A program made the position numbers and the translations under genes. 5,314 nt of DNA, from the NCBI GenBank assembly GCA_023246995.1, contig JAHFHI010000048.1, positions 1 to 5,314 on the forward strand. The letters run 5' to 3'. Below the pieces are notes generated by a model. The model made no database searches. It worked only from the letters and a program-made list of their open reading frames with translations, and was not told where the DNA came from. This document shows, piece after piece, positions 1 through 4,698 of the stretch; position 1 is the stretch's first letter, and each line of letters starts with the position of its first letter. The stretch is from Candidatus Omnitrophota bacterium. Lineage in GTDB: Bacteria > Omnitrophota > Omnitrophia > Omnitrophales > Aquincolibacteriaceae.

Positions 1-597
1 CGCGGGGCCCTCATTATCTTGGCCGCGCTTTTAGTGGCCATTCTTACGGGATTGCTTTTTCAGGCGCTCGACCGGAAAGGTTGGATTGAAAAAAATGTTC
101 ACACCCGGGTTGTGGCGCACGGTTTTTCGGTGCGCCGGGATTTGGCGCGCCGTTTTAAAGATTATCGCTTCACCGCGAAAGGATTTGCCGAAGACCTGCG
201 GGGCGTTTGGACAGGCATGGCCGGCCTTGCCGGCATGGTGGTCGGCTGGCTTCTTCTCGGGATTTTGCTCGCGAGCCTGGCCGCGGCGCTTGTGCCGCAT
301 GAACTCTTTGAGCGTTATCTGGGCCCGACCCCGGCCGGGCTTCTCATCACCCTCGCGCTTGCCACGGTGCTTGAGGTCTGTTCCGAAGGCACGGCACCGC
401 TTGCCTTCGAAATTTACCGACGCACCGGCGCGCTCGGAAACGCCTTCGCGTTTTTGATGGGCGGCGTGGTGACCGATTACACCGAAGTCGGCCTGGTCTG
501 GTCTAACATCGGAAAAAAAACCGCGCTCTGGATGCTTATCCTCACCATCCCGCAGGTTTTACTTCTGGGCCTGATCTTCAATCGGTTTTTGATGTGA
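1..597 (+). CDS. YraQ/DUF318 (ArsP_1-type) permease, C-terminal part
   Basis: The reading frame is open from the first base, so the gene begins upstream. A TTG at 19 is the first possible internal start but falls inside a membrane helix and is not the true start. The visible 198 residues show about five hydrophobic segments (about residues 1-23, 74-98, 109-126, 141-160 and 171-196), separated by a basic, charged loop at about 28-70. The stretch VCSEGTAPLAFEIYRR followed by GALGNAFAFLMGG and VVTDYTEVGLVW is the conserved core of the DUF318/YraQ permease family, which includes the organoarsenical exporter ArsP. Family members are inner-membrane proteins of roughly 300-350 aa, so about the last 60% is seen. 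The substrate cannot be read from the sequence; metal, metalloid or other small-solute transport is only a family-level guess. The stop overlaps the next start (GTGA), so the two genes are probably co-translated. Confidence 0.8.
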   Translation, partial: RGALIILAALLVAILTGLLFQALDRKGWIEKNVHTRVVAHGFSVRRDLARRFKDYRFTAKGFAEDLRGVWTGMAGLAGMVVGWLLLGILLASLAAALVPHELFERYLGPTPAGLLITLALATVLEVCSEGTAPLAFEIYRRTGALGNAFAFLMGGVVTDYTEVGLVWSNIGKKTALWMLILTIPQVLLLGLIFNRFLM

Positions 598-833
598 AAA
601 AGAAAATATTCCACATCCGGGTTTTTGTTTTGGCGGTCCTGTTCGGAGTCCGTATTTTAAGCGGGCGGCCGGTTTTGGCCGCAGAGCCTCCGCTGCGTGA
701 AAATCCTTCGGGGGTCCAAACCCGGGAGCAGGGCATTTCGGATTCTGAAGGCGAGGAAACCTTTGATTTCGATATCGGGTTTGAAGAAACGTCTACCGGG
801 GAAGAGGATTTCGAGATCGTTGAGGAAGGCTAA
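594..833 (+). CDS. Small secreted, highly acidic protein of unknown function
   Basis: The product is 79 aa and starts with GTG at 594, whose last two bases are shared with the TGA stop of the permease gene. No Shine-Dalgarno sequence precedes the GTG, so translation probably depends on coupling to the permease. The N-terminus is a classical Sec signal peptide: basic MKKK, a hydrophobic core at about 9-23, and a likely cleavage site around VLAA (27-30). The mature part (about 49 aa) is extremely acidic: from residue 50 to 79 there are 14 Asp/Glu and no Lys or Arg. A loose internal repeat is visible (EETFDFDIGFEE at 54-65 against EEDFEIVEE at 70-78). There are no cysteines. I do not recognise a family. 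Tight linkage to a permease suggests an extracytoplasmic accessory, perhaps binding cations, but that is inference. The signal peptide and GTGA junction argue that it is real. Confidence 0.65.
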   Translation: MKKKIFHIRVFVLAVLFGVRILSGRPVLAAEPPLRENPSGVQTREQGISDSEGEETFDFDIGFEETSTGEEDFEIVEEG

Positions 834-1960
834 AAGGAATTTCTCGCGGGGTTTTCGATCCCCAGGCTGAATTTTCCCGCGTGGTCAAGCAGCGCGCAGA
901 CCGAGCTTTTTGTATATTCCAGCCCAAAAACCTTCCGCCATACTTCCGGGGATTCCATGCAGAGGTAGAGCGTCGCGTGTTTTGATTTTTCACGGATCAT
1001 GTCCGCCACTTCGCGGTAAATCTCGATCCGCCGCGCCTTGAAATAGCGCATTTTACCGTCCATCCCCGTGACCCATTCGGCAAGAGGCAGTTCGGATTTC
1101 GGAAAGCGCTCCCGCATGAGCGTTTTAAGCGCGGGCATAAAGCGCAGGCAGCCCAGGCTGATCCAGGCGATTGCATCGGCCGGAATTTTTGAGAAAAGGT
1201 TTTCAATCACTTCGCCGTAATCGGCTTCCCATCCGGGATAATCGATGATGGGGTCAAAATGAAAGCCCACGCGGTAGCCGGCCTGAATCACTTGCCCGGC
1301 CGCTTGCAGACGCGCTTCGAGTGAGGCGCACTTGTGCTCTTCCTCGGTTTGAATTTTTTTTGTGTTCATGGACCAGGAAACGATCGTATGCCCCTCATGC
1401 TTAAGGGCCGAAAGCCGGTCAATAAACGCGCTTTTGGTTTTAAGTTCGAGCACGGCGTTTTGCTGCCGGGCGAAAAAAGGCACGAGGGTTTCGGAAAATC
1501 CGGTCACCGGGTCCAGGGACAGGGAGTCGGCAAGCTGGCCGGTTCCGATCCTGAAAAAACGGCCGGGATTTCCCTGGAGGATTTTCTCAAGCCCTTCCAG
1601 CATTTCCTCAAGGTTGACATAAACCGTCAGAAACGGGTTGGTGAGGTAGGCCTGAAGGATGCAGTAGCTGCACTCAAGGTCGCAGCCTTCGGCGGTGTGA
1701 AGCGTGAAGTAATCGCAGGAGAGATAATCCTCGGCTTCGGGAAAGGGCTTGAAAGACCGGCCCTTGTCGCGCTTGAGCAGGAGAAAACGCTTTCCTTCTC
1801 CGATCGGGTCCGGCCGCTCGGCGAGGACTCGCTGAAGGCTTTGCGTATCCTGGATGATTTCAAAGGGCACGCCGGGAAGGTTCTTTAGAATTCTGCGCGT
1901 GTGGGGCAGATCCCGCGCGTCGGACTCAATGTAGATTTTTTGAGGCCGGTACGGTTTCAT
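830..1960 (-). CDS. SPL-family radical SAM protein lacking the catalytic cysteine
   Basis: The product is 376 aa, a little longer than Bacillus SplB (about 340 aa). The N-terminus (MKPYRPQKIYIES) and the central GCDLECSYCILQAYL and VYVNLEE motifs align with spore photoproduct lyase. Cys93, Cys97 and Cys100 form the CX3CX2C motif that binds the [4Fe-4S] cluster and S-adenosylmethionine. The TIM-barrel part continues through ELKTKSAFIDRL, VSWSMNTKKI and AGYRVGFHFDPIIDYPGWE. However, no cysteine occurs between Cys100 and Cys211, so the H-donor Cys141 of B. subtilis SPL is absent; FRIGTGQLADS lies at that place. The Tyr after the third cluster Cys (Tyr99 in B. subtilis) is Ile101, while Tyr99 here matches Tyr97. 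A C-terminal LCMESPEVWRKVFG (333-346) is an extra conserved-looking element whose Cys334 might substitute. It could be a DNA-lesion radical enzyme or have another substrate. The ATG overlaps the upstream glycosyltransferase stop (ATGA) and has no Shine-Dalgarno of its own. Confidence 0.85.
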   Translation of the reverse strand: MKPYRPQKIYIESDARDLPHTRRILKNLPGVPFEIIQDTQSLQRVLAERPDPIGEGKRFLLLKRDKGRSFKPFPEAEDYLSCDYFTLHTAEGCDLECSYCILQAYLTNPFLTVYVNLEEMLEGLEKILQGNPGRFFRIGTGQLADSLSLDPVTGFSETLVPFFARQQNAVLELKTKSAFIDRLSALKHEGHTIVSWSMNTKKIQTEEEHKCASLEARLQAAGQVIQAGYRVGFHFDPIIDYPGWEADYGEVIENLFSKIPADAIAWISLGCLRFMPALKTLMRERFPKSELPLAEWVTGMDGKMRYFKARRIEIYREVADMIREKSKHATLYLCMESPEVWRKVFGLEYTKSSVCALLDHAGKFSLGIENPARNSF

Positions 1961-2793
1961 GACAGGGGAAGCGCCAAAGCGGCGAGGGCCGTTTCCGCAA
2001 GCTCTTTGGCCTCGTCATAATGTCCGCGCTTTTGGGCGCCCTGCGTGTAAATGAGAAGTTTTTCCTGCAGCGTTTTCGAAGCGGCCTGATGCTGCGCCGG
2101 GTTAAGCATGCCCGAAAGGATGAGCTTGCTCAAAGAGCGGATGCGGAAGCGGTCCATGGCGGGGAATTCGTGCGAGCGTTGGTCGGCGTGGCCCCCGTAT
2201 TTAACCACATAATTTTTCTCAAGCAGGCCGACCGGAAATTTTGATGCGATCCGAAGCCACAGGTCATAGTCTTCGCAGGCCGGGAAGGTTTCGTCGAAAA
2301 GTCCGGCCGCTTCGAAAACCCGTTTGTGGATCATGACTGCCGAAGGGCTCACGATACAAAGCGCTAAGCATTTTTCGAAAATAAACCCGCCGTATTTTTG
2401 GTGTTTTTTCATGGGGTTCACGCGGCGGCCGTCCCGGATCCAGATTTCTCCGGTCTGGTGGATTAGAAATTCGGGGTGATTTTGCGCGAACTCGAGCTGG
2501 GCCGCGAGCTTGCCTTTTAACCATTCGTCGTCGGAATCAAGAAAAGAGAGCCATTCCCCGCGGGCTTTTTTGATTCCGTGGTTGCGCGCGGCGGCCGGGC
2601 CCTGGTTTGCCTGATAAAAATAGCGTACTTCCGGGAAGCTTCCGGCAATCATCTCCGCCGTGCCGTCCGCGGAGCCGTCGTCCACGACGATAATTTCAAA
2701 GGCGCACCCCGCTTGAGCCCGCACGGACTCAATGGCCTTGCCTAGTTTTTCCCGGCGGTTATAGGCCGGGATGACGACGCTTACCTGGATCAT
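1957..2793 (-). CDS. Family 2 (GT-A fold) glycosyltransferase
   Basis: The product is 278 aa. The N-terminal Rossmann-like domain begins VSVVIPAYNRREKLGKAIES, with the nucleotide-binding VVDDGS at 36-41, ARNHGIKKARGEW at 69-81 and the metal-binding LDSDDEW (DxD-type, Asp86-Asp88) at 85-91. The acceptor side shows CEDYDLWLR at 173-181, the ED motif usually assigned to the catalytic base in GT2 enzymes. It therefore transfers a sugar from a nucleotide-sugar donor to an unknown acceptor, probably a glycan or lipid-linked oligosaccharide at the cytoplasmic face of the membrane. No transmembrane segment is visible. The last ~35 residues (LIYTQGAQKRGHYDEAKELAETALAAL) resemble a single TPR-like helical hairpin. 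It starts at ATG 2793, with a weak GGAG (2806-2809) 12 bases upstream. It is first in a two-gene unit with the SPL-like gene. Sugar and acceptor cannot be predicted. Confidence 0.9.
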   Translation of the reverse strand: MIQVSVVIPAYNRREKLGKAIESVRAQAGCAFEIIVVDDGSADGTAEMIAGSFPEVRYFYQANQGPAAARNHGIKKARGEWLSFLDSDDEWLKGKLAAQLEFAQNHPEFLIHQTGEIWIRDGRRVNPMKKHQKYGGFIFEKCLALCIVSPSAVMIHKRVFEAAGLFDETFPACEDYDLWLRIASKFPVGLLEKNYVVKYGGHADQRSHEFPAMDRFRIRSLSKLILSGMLNPAQHQAASKTLQEKLLIYTQGAQKRGHYDEAKELAETALAALALPLS

Positions 2794-2831
2794 GAAGTTA
2801 AGAATCTCCAGTTTGGCACTTCTTTCAGAAT

Positions 2832-2860
2832 ATCCTTCTCCCCCGTGGGGGGAGAAGGAT
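2832..2860. repeat. Perfect 13-bp hairpin in the left arm of the repeat element
   Basis: Bases 2832-2844 (ATCCTTCTCCCCC) pair perfectly with 2848-2860 around a 3-base loop. There is no T-run after it on the plus strand (GGGATGAGG follows) and no clean one on the minus strand, so it is not a typical intrinsic terminator. Confidence 0.8.
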
Positions 2861-2901
2861 GGGATGAGGGGGGTGGATCTGGAGTTTTCCCCTCACCCTA
2901 G

Positions 2902-2924
2902 CCCTCTCCCCCGAGGGTAGAGGG
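2902..2924. repeat. Hairpin in the right arm of the repeat element
   Basis: CCCTCTCCC (2902-2910) pairs with GGG (2915-2917) and AGAGGG (2919-2924), with T2918 bulged and CCGA as loop. It is the imperfect counterpart of the left-arm hairpin. On the plus strand it is followed by A residues, so it is not a rightward terminator. Read on the minus strand, the hairpin is preceded, not followed, by a T-run. Confidence 0.7.
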
Positions 2925-2947
2925 AAAAAAGCGCCAAACTCAGGTTC

Positions 2948-2976
2948 AGAATAAAAGACTCCTTGGACACCCACAA
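2948..2976 (-). promoter_or_regulatory. Weak candidate promoter for the glycosyltransferase unit
   Basis: Read on the minus strand, TTGTGG (2976-2971), a 17-base spacer and TATTCT (2953-2948) give a poor sigma70-like match (3 of 6 and 4 of 6). Its position would make the whole inverted-repeat element part of the glycosyltransferase leader RNA. The spacing is right but the boxes are weak, so this is only a candidate. Confidence 0.25.
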
Positions 2977-3089
2977 AGTTTTCGCTGAAAGGCGCATGCT
3001 TTTCTCGCGGCCGAGCATAGCCAAAAATTCCCGCGAAGCCAAGAAGGTTTTTAGACGAAACCCCGGGGAAATCAGGCTCCGCGGCTTGA

Positions 3090-3118
3090 TTGACAGGACT
3101 TGGGGGGCTCCCTATACT
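3090..3118 (+). promoter_or_regulatory. Sigma70-type promoter of the fchA-folD-panB operon
   Basis: A perfect -35 box TTGACA (3090-3095) is followed by exactly 17 bases and TATACT (3113-3118), which matches the TATAAT consensus at 5 of 6 positions. The expected transcription start is around 3125-3126, giving a leader of about 26 bases before the GTG at 3152. The near-consensus boxes with ideal spacing predict a strong, housekeeping-type promoter. No operator or riboswitch is evident in so short a leader. Confidence 0.85.
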
Positions 3119-3137
3119 AGACCCCACATTTCTCAAT

Positions 3138-3143
3138 CCGGAG
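3138..3143 (+). promoter_or_regulatory. Shine-Dalgarno site that fixes the fchA start
   Basis: CCGGAG lies 8 bases before GTG 3152. Together with the promoter just upstream it selects this GTG over the in-frame ATG at 2963, which would lie upstream of the transcription start. Confidence 0.75.
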
Positions 3144-3151
3144 CCCGATTT

Positions 3152-3763
3152 GTGGAAAAATACACGGAACTGACCCTTCGCCAGTATCTGGATGAACTCG
3201 CAAGCGACAAACCCGTCCCGGGGGGCGGGAGCGTGTCGGCTTACGTCACGGCCCTCGCGCTCGGACTGACGCAGATGGTCGGGCGGATTTCCCTTAAGCG
3301 CAAAAAAAAGGACGAGACTCCCGAGGCCGAGCGTGCCGAGTCGGAGCGTAAAAGCAAAATCGAGCAGATCCTCAAGGTCCTTGAAAAAGCCCGGCATGAC
3401 GCGCTTCCGATCGTGGATCAGGACCCTAAAATTTACAAACAGGTCATGGATCTTTGGAAGGAACCCGAGAAACTCGAAGCCGCGCTCGCGAAATCTTTTC
3501 AGATTCAGGCGGATCTGGCGTTTCTGGCGCTGCGCGCCCTTGAGTGGAATTCAGAGATGGCCGAGCTTGTTTCCGGTTCCATCAAAAACGACTTGATCGT
3601 GAGCGCGTCCCTTGCGCATGCCGGCTTTGAAGGCGCCTATCACACGGCCATGATCAATGTCCGCTATATGAAGAGCCATGCTCACAGAGACCGCGCGGAA
3701 GAAGCGCTCACCCGGCTTGCCCTGCGTTTCGAGGAAGAAAAGGCCCGGAAAATATGCCTTTGA
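3152..3763 (+). CDS. fchA: Cyclodeaminase/cyclohydrolase family protein (FTCD_C, FchA-like)
   Basis: The product is 203 aa from the GTG start, the usual length of stand-alone FTCD_C proteins. The N-terminus LTLRQYLDELASDKPVPGGG with SVSAYVTALALGLTQMVG (about 8-44) is the family signature. IVDQDPKIYKQVM (87-99) matches the VDxD block, and GSIKNDLIVSASLAHAGFEGAYHTAMINV (142-170) the helix-rich C-terminal core. The domain is the cyclodeaminase half of FTCD. Without a formiminotransferase domain, and beside folD, the likely role is methenyl-THF cyclohydrolase: 5,10-methenyl-THF plus water to and from 10-formyl-THF, in the cytoplasm. A charged insertion rich in Lys and Glu occurs at about 49-70. 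It is the first gene of the operon and overlaps folD by 10 bases. Formimino-THF cyclodeaminase activity is the alternative, but no histidine-degradation gene is in view. Confidence 0.87.
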   Translation: MEKYTELTLRQYLDELASDKPVPGGGSVSAYVTALALGLTQMVGRISLKRKKKDETPEAERAESERKSKIEQILKVLEKARHDALPIVDQDPKIYKQVMDLWKEPEKLEAALAKSFQIQADLAFLALRALEWNSEMAELVSGSIKNDLIVSASLAHAGFEGAYHTAMINVRYMKSHAHRDRAEEALTRLALRFEEEKARKICL

Positions 3764-4647
3764 ACCAGGCCAGACTTCTTGAGGGAAAAGTCCTCGCGCA
3801 GAAAATTCAAGAGAGGATCAAAACCGAAATAGAAACCTTGACCTCCCAGGGGGCTCCGCGGCCCGGGCTTCTGGCGCTTCAGGCAAGCGAAGACCCGGCA
3901 TCAGGCTGGTATATCGGGCAGCAGGAAAAACTGGCGGCTAAGCTCGGCATTTATTTTGAAAGAATCGGGAGCGAAAAAATCCGGGAGGCCGGAGATTTGA
4001 TCCAAAATCTGAAGCAGCATTCCGGAAAGCACGATGGAAAATTTCACGGCATTTTTGTGGCCATGCCGCTTCCGAAGGGTTTTGATGCCGACCGGGTACT
4101 TCAGCACTTGGATGAAAAGCAGGATGTCGAGGGGATTCACCCGGCAAGTCTTGGGCTGATTGTTCTGCGCCGGGCCCGGCTGATCCCGCCTACGGCTTAT
4201 GCCGCGCTTAACTTGATCGAATGGGCCGCGCGCGAATCCGGAACCGAGCTTCGCGGCAGGAAAGCCGTGATCGTGGGCCAAAGCGCGATTGTCGGCCGGC
4301 CGCTTCAGATGCTCTTGGGCGAACGGCGCGTGACGACCCTTGTTTGCAATACCGGGACATCGGCCTCAGACCTTCAGCGGCTCGTGGCCGAAGGCGATAT
4401 CGTGGTCGGCTGCGCGGGCCAGCCCGGGCTGATTAAAGGGAGCTGGATTCGTGAGGGCGCGGTGGTGATTGATGTCGGCACAACCGATGTGGGCGGCAAG
4501 CTTGCGGGGGATATCGAATTTGAAGAAGCCGCGAAGCGCGCTTCTTTTATTACGCCCGTTCCCGGAGGCGTCGGCCCGCTTACGGTGACCATGCTCATGC
4601 AAAATCTCATGCACGCCTACAAATGGCAGCGGGGCATTCCCGCCTGA
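3754..4647 (+). CDS. folD: Divergent FolD, methylene-THF dehydrogenase/cyclohydrolase family
   Basis: The product is 297 aa, a normal FolD length. The fold is clear: LLEGKVLAQKIQERI at the start, EDPASGWYIGQQEKLAAKLGI (46-66), HGIFVAMPLP (98-107), QDVEGIHPASLG (123-134), the Rossmann motif AVIVGQSAIVGRP (171-183), GDIVVGCAGQPGLIKGSWI (214-232), GAVVIDVG (235-242) and the signature ITPVPGGVGPLTVTML (266-281). Normally FolD interconverts methylene-, methenyl- and 10-formyl-THF with NAD(P). Here key residues differ: Tyr53 is kept, but the catalytic Lys (YxxxK) is Gln57, the VQLPLP Gln is Ala103, the DVDG Asp is Glu126, PCTP is PPTA (145-148), and the Arg of GRS is Gln176. This points to loss of cyclohydrolase activity and altered cofactor use. 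ATG 3754 lies within the end of fchA (10-base overlap), with AGG at 3741-3743 as a possible Shine-Dalgarno. The frame is intact, so it is not a pseudogene. Confidence 0.9.
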   Translation: MPLNQARLLEGKVLAQKIQERIKTEIETLTSQGAPRPGLLALQASEDPASGWYIGQQEKLAAKLGIYFERIGSEKIREAGDLIQNLKQHSGKHDGKFHGIFVAMPLPKGFDADRVLQHLDEKQDVEGIHPASLGLIVLRRARLIPPTAYAALNLIEWAARESGTELRGRKAVIVGQSAIVGRPLQMLLGERRVTTLVCNTGTSASDLQRLVAEGDIVVGCAGQPGLIKGSWIREGAVVIDVGTTDVGGKLAGDIEFEEAAKRASFITPVPGGVGPLTVTMLMQNLMHAYKWQRGIPA

Positions 4648-4659
4648 TCGCAATTTTTC

Positions 4660-4673
4660 CCCGCGAGAGCGGG
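4660..4673 (+). other. Small GAGA-loop stem between folD and panB
   Basis: CCCGC (4660-4664) pairs with GCGGG (4669-4673) around a GAGA tetraloop (GNRA type). It lies in the 51-base gap between folD and panB. No T-run follows, so it is not an intrinsic terminator. It could stabilise or process the operon mRNA, or be chance in GC-rich DNA. Confidence 0.3.
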
Positions 4674-4698
4674 CGTTCTGAAATCCGGACCTGAAAAT

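Larger units (their letters stand above)
2810..2940. repeat. Imperfect inverted-repeat element, REPIN/MITE-like (CCCTCTCCC type)
   Basis: The outer ends form a 17-base inverted repeat (2810-2826 against 2924-2940, 15 of 17 matching when one is reverse-complemented). Moving inward, the arms continue to match with small gaps up to about 2872 and 2888, including CCCTCA-CC and CC-TCTCCC blocks in opposite orientation. Only about 16 bases in the centre are unpaired. Each arm also carries its own small hairpin. GC-rich CCCTCACCC/CCCTCTCCC repeats of this kind are scattered in intergenic regions of many bacterial genomes and resemble REP pairs (REPINs) or miniature transposable elements. The element has no coding capacity. 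If transcribed it would fold strongly and could affect the glycosyltransferase leader. Membership in a particular repeat family is inference. Confidence 0.75.
2794..3151. other. Divergent intergenic region without a gene
   Basis: These 358 bases separate the leftward glycosyltransferase from the rightward folate operon. They hold an inverted-repeat element (2810-2940), a plain stretch (about 2954-3089) in which I see no gene or clear signal, and the operon promoter plus a short leader (3090-3151). An open frame from 2963 reads into fchA, but its first 63 codons match nothing in the family and contain the promoter, so I treat them as non-coding. Confidence 0.75.

Noticed and set aside
664..681. 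GCGGCC...GGCCGC stem in the signal-peptide coding region of the small acidic gene
   Set aside because: Only 6 bp, inside a coding frame and without a T-run; expected by chance in GC-rich sequence.
1334..1888. Open frame of 184 codons on the plus strand, antisense to the SPL-like gene
   Set aside because: It mirrors a well-supported radical-SAM gene, shows no recognisable motif or ribosome site, and is explained by codon bias in GC-rich DNA.
2832..2860. Strong hairpin as an intrinsic terminator
   Set aside because: No T-run follows on either strand, and it lies between the starts of divergent genes where no transcript needs to end.
2810..2940. CRISPR array
   Set aside because: There are only two inverted copies with no regular spacers; the arrangement is palindromic, not direct repeats.
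3005..3036. TCGCGG/CCGCGA inverted repeat upstream of the fchA promoter as an operator
   Set aside because: Six-base arms 20 bases apart, 54 bases upstream of the -35 box; too short and common in this base composition to support.
2825..3397. Open frame of 190 codons on the minus strand across the intergenic region and into fchA
   Set aside because: It runs through the inverted-repeat element, the promoter and the conserved FTCD_C coding sequence in antisense. The translation is low-complexity and resembles nothing.
3901..4281. Open frame of 126 codons on the minus strand inside folD
   Set aside because: Shadow of folD, whose motifs are unmistakable on the plus strand.
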